From the NCBI GenBank assembly GCA_963682175.1, contig OY821772.1, forward strand, positions 14,376,743 through 14,440,742: 64,000 nucleotides of DNA, given 5' to 3'. Below the pieces are notes generated by a model. That model saw only the letters and a list, made by a program, of their open reading frames with translations, did no database searches and was not told the origin of the DNA. Of this stretch, positions 10,994 through 21,419 are shown one piece after another. A program made the position numbers and the translations under genes. The stretch's first letter is position 1. The number at the start of each line of letters is the position of its first letter. Source of the DNA: Triglochin maritima (lineage: Eukaryota > Streptophyta > Magnoliopsida > Alismatales > Juncaginaceae).

Positions 10994-12548
10994 TGATTGA
11001 TCGTTTTATATTTAACCGCAAGTGCACGGCCGCGTTGAAGCGGTGGCAAATACGGGTCGTCCACTGGGAGGTGTGTCGACACTTGGTTTATTCGAAGGCG
11101 AGAGGTAAAAAGAAGGGAGAAAGATGTATTACACTAATCTAAACTACAAAGCTGAAATGAAATGCAAAGGAAATGAAGATAAGCAATAAAACTAAACCCC
11201 AAAGGGGGTAGAGAACTGATGTGAACATAAAGATGTGTGTGTGTGTGTGTTCAATTAAGCTCCTCACAACATGTAGTGCATGAAATCATAAAACTACATC
11301 CAATCTTGCCTCTACATGAATTAAGATAAGACTACATCATTAAAACATACAAGACAATAATTGGAATGAAACTAAATGAACTCATGTATAAAGACTAGAC
11401 CCTACTATGCCTCCACATGAATTAAGATGACTACATCATTAAAACATACAAGACATTAGCTAAGGAAAAGGCAACAAGAGTACATACACTACAAATTATG
11501 TTTCCAACATTAACTTTATCCATATCCTAACCTTATCATTCCCCATAAAATAGGTCCACTAATCAAAGCATAAGCTAAGCTTCATTCAAGAGCATTAGCA
11601 TATCAAAGATAAGAGTGGAGACCCATTAGATGGTTATGGAAATCATATAAAGCTCAAGGGATAAAAATAACACACACTTAATACACTACATGATTATATC
11701 ACATATTTCTCCACCCCCCAAATGGGGATGGAACTACTCACTACTCATTACACTACTGATTATACTAAGTAAAGAAAACATTTAACTAAGATACTAAAAT
11801 TACTAAACAAGAAATTAAACAAAGTAAAGCAACCCACACAAAACAAACAACATAACAAAACAAGATTAAAAGAAACAAATAAACTTTTATTAACAATGAC
11901 TCACATTGAAGGTAGCATCCTTCTCCACCTTGAGTTATTGCTTCAAGGCTCACTCCTTAGTAGAGAGAATGCCACCAAACAATGGGTAATTACAATGGAA
12001 GGTGAAGAGTTCTATTTATAAGCATGGAAAAAGCTAATCCGGGACAATCCCCCGATGTGGGACTAAACCAATACCAAAAATACACTAAGAATACACTAAT
12101 ACACGTGCTACAGAAAACTAGATGGATTCGGGGCTAAATGGACCGCCAATTAGCGGTTCCAGACCGCCAATTGGCGGTCTATAAGGTTTAGATCCGTCTG
12201 GTTTTCTTTGTGGGCTTTTCTTGAAGTGTTTCTTGGTCTTAGATGCATCTGGTTGGTTTAGTGGAGCTCCGACCCGAATCGAATTGACAAAATACTCCTC
12301 ATGATGGTGTGGAGTTTCCTGTTTTGTTCTTAGGTCCTTCTGTCTTACGATCAGGTCCTTCCCCCTTGCATCTTGGTCCCCAGGTCTCACAATTAGGTCC
12401 TTTTTTCCTGCTTTTGGGTCCTTTCATGGCTCTTCTCTTCAAACCTCTTTATTTCTGAAAACTAAACATAAAACTCGTCACATAGCATTGCTTAGGTGTA
12501 AGATAATGGATATAAGGTACAAATATAAGCATGAAATGATGTCAATCA
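10994..12548 (-). repeat. 5' LTR of element B
   Basis: 1,555-bp LTR nearly identical to 5,165-6,719. TATAAATAG box on the - strand at 12,012-12,020; perfect palindrome AGACCGCCAATTGGCGGTCT at 12,161-12,180. The right edge abuts TSD GGGGC. Confidence 0.93.
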
Positions 12549-13476
12549 GGGGCCAAAGGACATCGCTCAATGGCCGTAAGAAAAGAAGATGAATTGAAGG
12601 AGAAGAAGAAGAAGAAGGAAGAGGAGCGGAAAAGGAAAGAAAGAAGGATCCAGAGGAGACTAAACAAAAAGAGAAAGAGGTCGGAGGATGAATTCAGGTT
12701 GGCTCATCGCTCACGAGAGACAAGGTCAAACATTGACATGGATGCATTGGCCATGTTGAGCCCCGATGAGCTGAACATTCTAGTGAATTTGACTGTACCC
12801 ACACAAAACCAAAGGGAGACAATCTAGAGAAGTGATTCATGTTTCTTCAAACGTTCCAACCTGAAGAAGCTCATTACGAAGGGGATGGATTGCACAAACG
12901 AGGTGATCGACTGTATGCTTTGTGTACTGGAAGAGCGCCAAAAAACAGAAAAGTACCCCCCAAGAGGTAATTTGTATTCCAAGCTTCTATTCGGATTCAA
13001 TTGTGACTGGCCAGGGACATAGCATTGAAGTGTGGCTCGCCCCAAGACTAAATGGCATAGAACGTGGAAGGGTCATCATCACAAAACCAATGCTGCTGGC
13101 AGCACACTAAACTTTGGTGGTTGTTAATGGCTTAGACGAGGAGATCCTGCATTACAACAATTGCTCCAGGGAGCTAGTTCTATATGACAATCCCGATAAT
13201 GCGGTAGGTGTACATGAATGTTCGGCCAAAGACGTCGGTGAATACTGGAGAAGTTGTCTAAAGGTGGACTGGCCATTGAGATACCTTAGGGACACGTGCC
13301 AAAGACAAATGTCGTGGAGAAATGACTGCGGTGTTTTTGTTTTGTACTGGATAAAGTGTCTAATGCAAAAGATCTCCCCAACGGAGGCGAGGGATCCCAA
13401 GACACTTCACTCGGTCAGGGGTGAATCGGCCACAAATTTATTGAGGGACTCCCACACCTGTGTGGACTTAAAGTAG
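12549..13476 (+). pseudogene. Ulp1-like (C48) cysteine protease domain, broken
   Basis: Continues the gene interrupted at 5,164. First comes a Lys/Arg/Glu-rich segment (12,570-12,827). From about 12,840 a frame reads as the start of a Ulp1/SENP-like domain and shifts frame near 13,015. The conserved His is present at about 13,107, but the following Trp position is a stop codon (TAA). The frame continues from 13,114 with the beta-strand pattern typical of the family and ends with the catalytic-Cys block NDCGVFVLYW at 13,321-13,350. Ulp1 domains of this type are carried by plant transposons (KI-type MULEs and some CACTA elements), where their role is unclear. The frameshift and stop at a catalytic block make this copy inactive. 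Confidence 0.75.
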
Positions 13477-13590
13477 TGGTTTGTAAATTAACAAATACAT
13501 TTTAAAGTCGTAATTACATTTTGTAGTTTTCATACTCCGAAGTAAGTTTGTAAACATGCACATAAGTTGATACATGCGTCAGCACAAACC
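13477..13590. other. Short spacer after the Ulp1-like pseudogene
   Basis: AT-rich; no coding or repeat recognised. Confidence 0.5.
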
Positions 13591-14060
13591 CTTCCTTAAA
13601 AAGAACAACCGATTACTAAAAGACAAACTCTTCCTTAAAAAGAACAAACGCCTGCATAAAAGGACAAGCCCATGTCTTAGAAAGGACAACCCTCTACTTG
13701 AAAAGTACAAACTCTTCCTTAAAAAGAACAAACGCCTACTTAAAATGGACAATACCCTGAAAACTGACAAACTGATCCTTAAAAAGGACAAACCCCTGCT
13801 TAAGAAGGACAACTTCTTCTTAAAAAGAACACATGCCCACTTAAAAAGGACAAATCCATAATTAAAAACACAATACGTGAATATTAGAAATGTGTATTAT
13901 AAAAGCCAAGCGCTTATAGAAAGTTAAGGAGTCTGTTGCTCGCAACATGTCCCAGTCATGAAAATATGGACAACCTAGTTAACAATTGTCATGCTTAAAA
14001 AGGACAAAGACATGCTTAAAAAGGACAAATCCAAACTTAAAAAGGTCAAGACCCTACTTC
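13591..14060. repeat. Degenerate 21-26 bp minisatellite, array 1
   Basis: Many imperfect copies of a CTTAAAAAGGACAAACTC-like unit, from 13,595 to about 13,860 and again at 13,990-14,060. The + frame reads as a Lys-rich heptad, but spacing varies and no gene start is convincing. The same unit forms array 2 at 15,440-15,920. Both arrays flank or interrupt the FAR1-like pseudogene and probably belong to that transposon. Confidence 0.8.
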
Positions 14061-14199
14061 AAAGGGCAATGTGTGAATATTATAACGGTGTACGTATTAC
14101 AAAGTTAAGGAGCATGTTGCTCGTAATACAACTTCATGTCCTAATCGTGAGAATCTGAATCCCCTGGTCTGGGGAGTATCTGATGTAGGGGAGATTTGT

Positions 14200-16811
14200 C
14201 ATTCCTTCGATACTTGCTCTTCTCTTCGGTGAGGTGCTTCTTTTATCTTCTATTAATGATCTTCTCAGCTAAAGAAACCGAACTTCTAGTAGGCAGTCTG
14301 CCTGGACAGGTGACTTTATCTGGATTGCACAAAGAGGTACTTGTGGCCACAACTTCATCAACTATGGTAGGGCACTAGGTAATGTTCATACCTGACCTCA
14401 GCCACTCCATACCTTCACGGCCTTAAGATACCTTTCATGAGAAATGAAAGCTTCTTGTGCGATCCAAAGAGCACGACCCATTATATCGACGTGATGACGT
14501 AACACATCCTTCTCCATTACGCCATTGTCTTTGTACATATTGTCTTCATAGCTGCGATGAATATCCTTCCGCCATCGATTAATGAGGTATGACGGCGAGA
14601 GTAATGCATAGGATCTACGCGTGCAAATACAACCAACAAGTGGCAAGAAAGAATACCAACGTGCTGAAACTTTCTACAATCACAAGTGAAGTTCATACTT
14701 GTCTTTTGTATAAGGAAACGTTTCAATAATAGTTGCTCACCAGTCCATACACGTTCAGTGACCTTGTAAAGCAAGGCGTCATTCGATTGGACCTCCTTGG
14801 TTAGGTCGCAGTTCATCATCTTCCCAATTTCTAACTGGACTTTCTTGAAAACTCATACGGTAAACAACTCGCTGATTTGCCTCTCAAAGAGATATAATGA
14901 GACTAATTGGGAGTTCTTAGGAAGGCAATCGAAATCTGATTGAGCTTCCTCCTTGTACTTGTGACGAAGAGCGAGTTTGTATTGTTGAACAAACTGCTTA
15001 AGGGTGGTGGTCTTGGAAGTTACGTACTTGTCGAAGAACATGTTCATACTTTCGCTTCTTTGGTTAGAAGTCATTCCCGCGAAAAAGCAATCACCCAAGA
15101 AAGTAGGAACCTAATACTCACGGATATCGTAAATGGTTTGGAGTCAACTATGGTTTTGAAGCTCAAAATCAGCCAGGAAACCATGCCAGTTCCGCTCAAA
15201 TTTGGTTAGGTTTGGAGTCATACACAATCAATTTCAGATCAAATAACATGTGCTTACGATACTGAGTCGACAACTTGACGGGAGCTTTGTTCATTATGTG
15301 CCACATGCAAAATTTGTGTCTGGCGTTTTGGAAGACAATCCTCACAGCAACAATAATGGCAGCACATTGGTCAGTTATGATAGCTGGTGGAGGGATATCT
15401 ACAAAAATACGGATATTTAAGGAAAAACAAACAAGGCAAAATGGAAGACTCATTCCTAAAATGGGCCAACTCATTCTGAAGAAGGACAAAATCATGCTTA
15501 AAAAGGACAAACTCGTTCTTAAAAAGGACAAACTTATTCTTATAAAGGACAAACTCATTTTTAAAAAGGACAAAGCCATTCTTAAAAAGGGGAAAGAATA
15601 ACGTAAGAAAGGACAAACTTATTGTTATAAAGGATAAACTCATTCTTTAAAAAGACAACATCATTCTTAAAAGGGACACAGAAAAACGTAAAATGGATAA
15701 CTCAACGACTTCAACATTACACTGACTTTGAATATAAAGGACATAATCGATCATAGAAAGGGGAAACTAGTTTTTAAAAAGGAAAAGTCACTACTTAAAA
15801 AATACAAGCCAATGAACATTGACAAAAAAGTACTTGTCCCGGATACGGATAAATAAAAAGGACATACTCATGTATTAAAAGGAACAAATCATAAGATAAA
15901 AAGGATGACTTTTCCTAAAACGTACCGCCCATACACGAAAGCCAGGTCTGGAATAGCCATATGTAATTGGCAGTAGTCTCACAGGACAGCAAAGCGCAAC
16001 CGAGCAACATAGACTCAAAATGGTGATTAACTCCTACAAATGGTGCAAACGGCATGTCGTATTTGTTGGTGAGGTATGTAGTGTCGAAACATATAGCATG
16101 CCGGATGTATGAATAGGCAGCTCTAGAATGGCAGTCGGCCCAGAAGACGTTCCTTAGTCTTCCTTCGTCATCATGTCCATGACATAGAAAAACATTGAAT
16201 CAATCTTCTGCATCTTAATGAAATAGTTCTGAAGAGTTTGTGCATCGTCGGGTCCCATTTTCAAATTCCTTACCTCGGCTAGAACATTCCCACGCAAGAA
16301 AAAATATTAAGGATGGAGATGTCTTGAAACAGAATAACGTCGAAAAAACACAAACCTTAAGTCCCTATAGTTGAAAGTCAGTTTGTCATGCCCCCCACCC
16401 TTGACAACAAATGATTGCATGGTCTTAGCAGCCAAGATTCCGGAAGCATCATTACACGCTATTTGTGCAATCGCAACCTCAGGTACAAATTGTTTCTGTC
16501 TTAGAAAACGCATTTGGTCCTCGTGAAGCATTTCATGGTTTTGCTTGAGTTTGACAAAGTTAATCTGGTAACCCCTTGTTGGGTTTCCAGAAACCCTTAT
16601 GCGAGTCGTGCACTCAACTCTACTGGATAAACGTGACTTCAATATTCCTTGTCCTTGGCCTGTTGGTGCCTTACCCTCCTTGGAACAAGTCAGCGTAGCC
16701 CAGGTAACAACACCACCTTCGTAATGAGTATGTCTTAGCTTAACACCAAAACCACAAGCATCGGCATAGTCGTTGTAAAAGGTTCTTGCTTCTTCGAAAG
16801 AACGAAAATAC
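14200..16811 (-). pseudogene. FAR1/MULE-type transposase pseudogene, main part
   Basis: Reading the - strand from right to left gives FAR1-family blocks in canonical order. There is a FAR1 DNA-binding domain with CDACGFGV-like Cys and the His-rich region (about 16,310-16,800). The MULE transposase core follows, with FDTTYLTNKYD-type and LFQTWLxCM blocks (about 15,930-16,170). The ITDQCAAI and CMWHIM blocks come after an intron (about 15,200-15,400), then FFAGMTSNQRSESMN (about 15,040-15,090). The SWIM zinc finger near 14,670-14,700 reads CDC...SCH, lacking the residue between the last Cys and His. A basic C-terminal tail lies near 14,240-14,395. FAR1/FHY3 proteins are domesticated MULE transposases. 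Here the 5' end is split off by the copia insertion at 16,811, so it is a pseudogene. Confidence 0.8.
15405..15928 (-). repeat. 21-bp minisatellite (array 2) filling an apparent intron of the FAR1-like gene
   Basis: From 15,440 to about 15,920 the sequence is near-perfect at first (15,488-15,600) and then degenerate copies of CTTAAAAAGGACAAACTCATT (21 bp). It falls exactly between two conserved transposase blocks. On the - strand a GTACGT donor-like site stands at about 15,926 and a TTTTGTAG acceptor-like site at about 15,403, so the array is best read as intron content. On the + strand the 21-bp period gives an open Lys-rich heptad, which I regard as a consequence of the period being a multiple of three. 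Confidence 0.7.
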
Positions 16812-18312
16812 TGTAGGATCGTACGGGTCGGCTATGCTAATCACTTTTATCCCTAATTACCCACTTGTTTAATTATCAAAGATAAGTGTAGTGGAATTTA
16901 AAACAAACAAGCGAGTAGGGAAGGAATATGCAAACCACAATGGACACCGGCATTTTACAAAGGTTCGGCCATCGCCTACGTCCTCTCTTGCAAGCTCCAC
17001 TCGACACTTCGAGCTTCGCTCGCATCTTCACTATCCACTCCCCGTTCCGGGCCGGGAGAGAACGCCTTTTACAAAACAAGCTCCACGAACACCCTCGTGA
17101 GCTTGACTTTCTTCTCTCACAATCCGAGAGGACACTTCGGGCTTTCACCAAAGTCCTTGCTTCTTTTACAACTGAGAACTTGAGTTGAATACACTCTCTA
17201 ACTTGAGCACACTTGAGTAGAAATAAGGAATTGATCACCAAGTGTGGAAATTGGAGGCTTGGAGTGTTTGGGATTCTCTCTAATGTTTTGAACAAGTTTG
17301 TAGTGGGAGAGTTGAGTTAAAATGTGTTTTACAACTCTATTTATAAGCATTAGAGAGAATAGAGCCGTTGGGGTTGATTGGGTGTGAGTTGATGTGTGAT
17401 ATACAAAACAGAAATCTGCAGGACCCAATTCTAAGTAAAATCGGTCGACCGAATCGGGAAGAACGGTCGACCGTTTGGCAGTTTTGAACTAAATTTGGTC
17501 AACCGGTTAGGCAATGGTCAACCTCCCAACGCTACGACTTAAGTACACTTAAGTGATCGGTCGAACTCGACAAAGGAATCGGTCGACCGATTTGTACCAG
17601 GCACTTTGGGGTTGACAAACAGTGATGTCTTCGATCGACCGAAACAGGTCTAGCGGTCGACCGTTTTTCAATAGGAGATTTGGGTTTGTCAAGAGATGGA
17701 CATTCGCTCGACCGATCATGGTCCTCGGCCGACCGATACAAGATATGTATTTGGGGTATAATTTGTTTAATATGAATACGACCGTTGGTTATATACGACA
17801 GAACTAACGGTCGGAAAATTAAGTTCACACGGTCGACCGATAGGCAAAATACGGTCGACCGAAACTAGGCAGTGAAAAAACAAACAAGACAATTGATCAC
17901 TCGGTCGACCGAACGGCCTGTTACGGTCGACCGAATGTGGGCAGACTTTTAGAGTTCAGGTTTAGTGTTTTCCGGTCTTAGTTTGGGTGATCTATTGAAG
18001 TCCAAATTATGTGAAATTTCGTGTGTAACTTCTATAAGGAACCTAGTGTGTGTTTAAGTTGATTTTAGCTCAAGTATGCTCAATTTACACATGTTCCTAA
18101 GACTCAAAGAAAATACAAAAATACATGTCTTCAAAAGAGCTTGATTACATGTCTTGACTTGATTTTCCTTTCTTCCTTGAGTCTTGATCACCTGTAGAGG
18201 TTAGCACAAAGCAATATATATGCAATGCAATATGTGTGCTACTCTACATGATTATAATTAAGATTAGGTTGATTAAATCATCAAAACATAGATTAAGGCC
18301 AAAAAGCAAACA
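16812..18312 (-). repeat. 3' LTR of the copia-type element (1,501 bp)
   Basis: Starts TGTAGGATCG and ends in CA in + coordinates. It is flanked by AATAC on both sides (16,807-16,811 and 18,313-18,317). TATAAATAG box on the - strand at 17,337-17,345. Upstream of that box (17,440-17,935) it carries about eight perfect CGGTCGACCG palindromes and several degenerate ones. By its TSDs it looks like a solo LTR, but the matching right end at 35,023 with the same TSD shows it is the left LTR of the large element followed by a copied flank. Confidence 0.85.
17440..17940. repeat. Array of CGGTCGACCG palindromes in the copia LTR
   Basis: Perfect 10-mers occur near 17,442, 17,465, 17,580, 17,654, 17,830, 17,852, 17,902 and 17,923. 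Diverged copies such as TTGGTCAACCGG, TCGATCGACCGA and CTCGGCCGACCGA lie between them. The second copy at 34,150-34,650 has additional intact units (TTGGTCGACCGG, ATGGTCGACCGC). Each unit holds two CpGs, and the lost copies show G to A or C to T changes expected from methylated-CpG decay. Confidence 0.85.
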
Positions 18313-18511
18313 AATACATATTCTCCTTAGGAACGTTTAACGGGATGTCTTCTTGGGTAGACATGTTTACAATCTCCATTTGAGTGAAAATACCCTCCAA
18401 ACGAAAAGGAAATGGATGAAATAGAGAGGAAGATGAAAGGTCGACATTTTGTGCATCTTCGTAGGAGAGAGGGTTACGGGAAGACGGAACGTCCGAAGGA
18501 TGGAGCACCAA
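18313..18511 (-). pseudogene. N-terminal exon of the FAR1-like transposase (left copy)
   Basis: Open - strand frame from an ATG at 18,509-18,511, acidic and Ser-rich. Just before the TSD AATAC the frame is in phase with the FAR1 domain that resumes at 16,806 on the other side of the LTR. Removing the LTR and one TSD copy restores continuous FAR1 homology, which proves the insertion point. A near-identical copy is at 35,024-35,222. Confidence 0.75.
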
Positions 18512-18539
18512 AAGGGATGAAAGGTCTGATTTGAGAAGA

Positions 18540-20177
18540 ATTTAGTGACAAGCATTAAATGTGTGTGTCCCCCGTTGGAAAGCAAACAGAAACCACAAAC
18601 AAAAAAATGTTCCATATTCTGCTGAGCGTGTGTGTGTCCCCCGTTGTCCAAGTCAGCAGCGTCCGCGAGGGGCGTCTCGGAGAGTGGCCAAAAATCATTT
18701 TCCATTGCAGATTGTAGAAAATCCATATTCTCCTGAGCTAAATTGGGCAGATATGTACATCCTATTGCATGACAAAATACAACCCGAAGTTGCGGCCGTT
18801 ATTTTAAGTTTAATATTGATGTTTGTTTTAAATTAGTTAATGTTATTTGATATCTTTATTTGTGAATTTATGATAATTTTTTCTTTTAGGAACAATTAGA
18901 GGCTCTTTGAGAAATAGGTGAGACGAGCTCTCAGGGCTCTATCAATTCAGAGGTTGTAGCCGAGGATCCGGTCAGGACTTTTCTTGGTGACGGGCATAGA
19001 CGTGTGAGGTTGTATTCCAGTCTCGTCACCCCGATTGACTTGTACGGACTGCACGGGATGCCATCCCAATCCAAGAGTGATGCAAGAGTCCAGGTTGAGA
19101 AAGATCAGAAGATGAAGAGAATGGAAAACAAGCTAACTAAGACGAAAAAGAGGCTCACAAACATGGAGTCGTTGATGGAGCAATTGATAGAGAAGGGTGG
19201 TTATAGTCGTGAGGAATTATATTTCTAATTTAATAAGTTTTACATTTACTAAGTTATTTTATATGCATTATAATCTTAATGTATAATGTTTAAATCGTGT
19301 AGGATTTTAATGTTACATCTATTTACACACCACCTTCACTGCCAAGTCGAGATAACAACGACATTCCATCGAGCGGAGCAGGCACTAGAGGTTTGACATC
19401 GTAGTCTTTCTATTTGTGAATGTTGTTTGATTATGTTTATTTTAAGTACTTTTATTTTGGAATTGTTAAATGTTATTTTCAATGAAACTACAACTTTTAC
19501 TTTAGAGTTTATAAGTTGGTGGTGTATGAATGCTTGAATTATGATTTATAAATCTTTGAAGTAAATGACGATTGAATTGTGAATGTATGATTGTTTGAGT
19601 TATGAGTTTGTGAGTTATGGATGTTTGAGTTGTGATGAATGAATTATGAATGACGATTGAATTGAATTGCGACGATATATTTGTTTGAACAGGGAAAATT
19701 GGAACCCAGAACGAGCAAACAAACTCTTTCAGGTTCTGGATAAGGCCTACATCAACGGATCTTATCTATCAGTGTAGGTCGTTTCACTTTTTTTGGTCAG
19801 TAGCCATTGACGGTTGATATACGTTGGTGTTAGTCATAACGGACGTACACCGACGGGACATATCCGTTGGTGCAGGTCATAGATATTACTCACCGATGGG
19901 ATTTTTCCGTCAGTGTACATGGCATGTTGTCGAAGTATAATTGTCTGTGTAAGATACACCGACAAATATGTCCGTCAGTGATCAACACCGATGGATAATC
20001 TGTTGGTGTTATTGGAGGCGACAAAACAAGGCAAAATATTTTGACGGGAATGTTCATGCCAAAATGAACACTGACGGCCAATCTCTGTAGGTATATCCGT
20101 CAGAGTTGCGAAACACCAACGTAAGATTCTCCAATGGATGCATATCCGTCGGTGTAGCGCTACACCGACAGATAGCG
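18540..20177 (+). mobile_element. CACTA (En/Spm) fragment with transposase tail and subterminal repeats
   Basis: Around 18,895-19,228 the + strand encodes the C-terminal region common to plant CACTA Transposase_24/PTTA proteins. A Gly/Ser-rich SSQGS stretch is followed by a DGHRRVR...TPxDLYG block and a coiled coil of about 45 residues rich in Lys/Met/Leu, ending at 19,228 in an exon-like boundary. From 19,740 to 20,177 there are many short inverted copies of CACCGACGGATATCCGTCGGTG type, the usual subterminal repeats of CACTA elements. The 5' part with the transposase core is absent. A near-identical copy is at 35,251-36,888. Confidence 0.7.
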
Positions 20178-20665
20178 TAGGGCTGTTAATTTTACACAAA
20201 ACACTATTGCACGACACGAACTTAGCGGACATGGATTTAGAATTTGAACACGATTAATAAATATGTTGGATATGGCGACACGGTTATTAAATGGGTTGGA
20301 TATGGATTTCTACTGCAAAAATGATTAACACGATAAAACACGACAAGTAATCAGGTAATTAGGTACACGATTAATACACGACTAATACCGACAAGTCTAC
20401 AAGTAATATATAAGTTATAAATTATAATGAACGGGTGGCGTGCAATCATGCAATCCGGTATTCGTGTAATAAATGGAACTAATTGTGTATGGATTATTGT
20501 TTAATGGTGTAAACAGTAGTCATGTTAAACGTGTACACAAAGTAATCCATTTAATAATCGTGTATAAACAGGTTGGATATGTCAACATGATTATAAACGG
20601 GTTGGATACGGCATAAGTCTAGCAATATGATTATTAAATGAGTCGGATACGGCGTAGCACCTAGA
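20178..20665. mobile_element. hAT MITE, right end missing
   Basis: Begins TAGGGCTGTTAATT like the complete copy at 36,889-37,444 and follows it closely, lacking an 18-bp insert. It stops about 50 bp before the right terminal repeat. A 7-bp filler then joins it to the last 90 bp of the copia LTR. Confidence 0.8.
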
Positions 20666-20672
20666 TTATGTC

Positions 20673-20762
20673 ATGCAATATGTGTGCTACTCTACATGAT
20701 TATAATTAAGATTAGGTTGATTAAATCATCAAAACATAGATTAAGGCCAAAAAGTCAACAAT
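20673..20762 (-). repeat. Duplicated 90-bp end of the copia 3' LTR
   Basis: Repeats 18,223-18,312 (the final LTR segment) but ends GTCAACA rather than GCAAACA. It directly abuts the element's polypurine tract at 20,763. This is the original LTR start; the longer copy to the left carries the version of the end found on the right LTR. Confidence 0.8.
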
Positions 20763-21419
20763 CTTCCCCTTTTTGATGATGGCAACCTATATCTTAACTA
20801 TATCTTAATACATGGAATTTGTATATGTAAACTATGCATTTTAATGCTCCCCCTATGGATGTGCATAGTTTTTGTTTCAATGTTATACCAAATTCCAAGT
20901 TACCCCCTTAATTATCTCTCCCCATTTGACATCCATCAAAAAAATTGAGATTAATAAAACAAAGATTATACAATTTAAGGCAATGTGGATGTCTTGTAAT
21001 GAAGTTGCTCCCCCTAAATTTTGCACTTCATTACTCAAAGAAAATGATATTCAATAAGCTCCCCCTATCGATATGAATATGATTTTGCAATTACGTTCAA
21101 TTCTATTTCTCCCCTATTAACATCAAATAGATATTACAATATAGCATGAGATGTTTTCAATTTCCCTTTCTACATCCATTTAGACAATTTGACTCTTAAA
21201 CTACGGATGTTATTCAAACATTCAAGATTTGCAATGAATGAGTCACGATATGTCAATTAAGCATAAGATAGTCTAGACTAGGACCAATTTAATAATAAAA
21301 AATTAGAGGATAAGAAATTATACCAACTTGAAGCTTGAATTTGGTTCCAATCTCATTTGGTGATGCAACAGGATTTAAATTTGACTCTTGAGCTCACCTG
21401 GTCACCACCGATTCCTTCC
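20763..21419 (-). other. Copia element 3' internal region without pol
   Basis: On the - strand the tract AAAAAGGGGAAGAT (20,763-20,776) is the polypurine tract. The remaining 640 bp has G-rich GGGGGAG motifs typical of the region before a copia 3' LTR but no protease, integrase or reverse transcriptase homology. In a complete copia element roughly 3 kb of pol would stand here. Confidence 0.7.

Larger units (their letters stand above)
5165..12548 (-). mobile_element. Complete non-autonomous Athila-like gypsy element B
   Basis: A 7,384-bp element on the - strand. The LTRs at 5,165-6,719 and 10,994-12,548 are both 1,555 bp, start TGATTGA and end TCAATCA. The TSD is a perfect GGGGC at 5,160-5,164 and 12,549-12,553. 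A tRNA-Asp primer site lies next to the right LTR and a polypurine tract next to the left LTR. By eye I find only two base differences between the LTRs (near 6,077 versus 11,906 and near 6,498 versus 12,326), so this is a recent insertion. The internal 4.3 kb encodes only a gag-like frame. No protease, reverse transcriptase, RNase H or integrase motif is present, so it must have moved using enzymes of a relative. Confidence 0.95.

Noticed and set aside
13574..13861. Lys-rich heptad protein from the minisatellite (+ strand)
   Set aside because: The openness follows from a repeat period near a multiple of three; no start context or conserved protein.
15196..15643. Phe/Leu-rich 'membrane' frames on the - strand
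   Set aside because: They read through the minisatellite in the FAR1-like intron; hydrophobicity comes from the repeat.
16812..18312. Independent solo copia LTR (perfect AATAC on both sides)
   Set aside because: The same TSD and the same right-hand flank occur at 35,024, and the second LTR half at 33,842-35,023 completes the element; the local right-hand TSD is best explained as copied.
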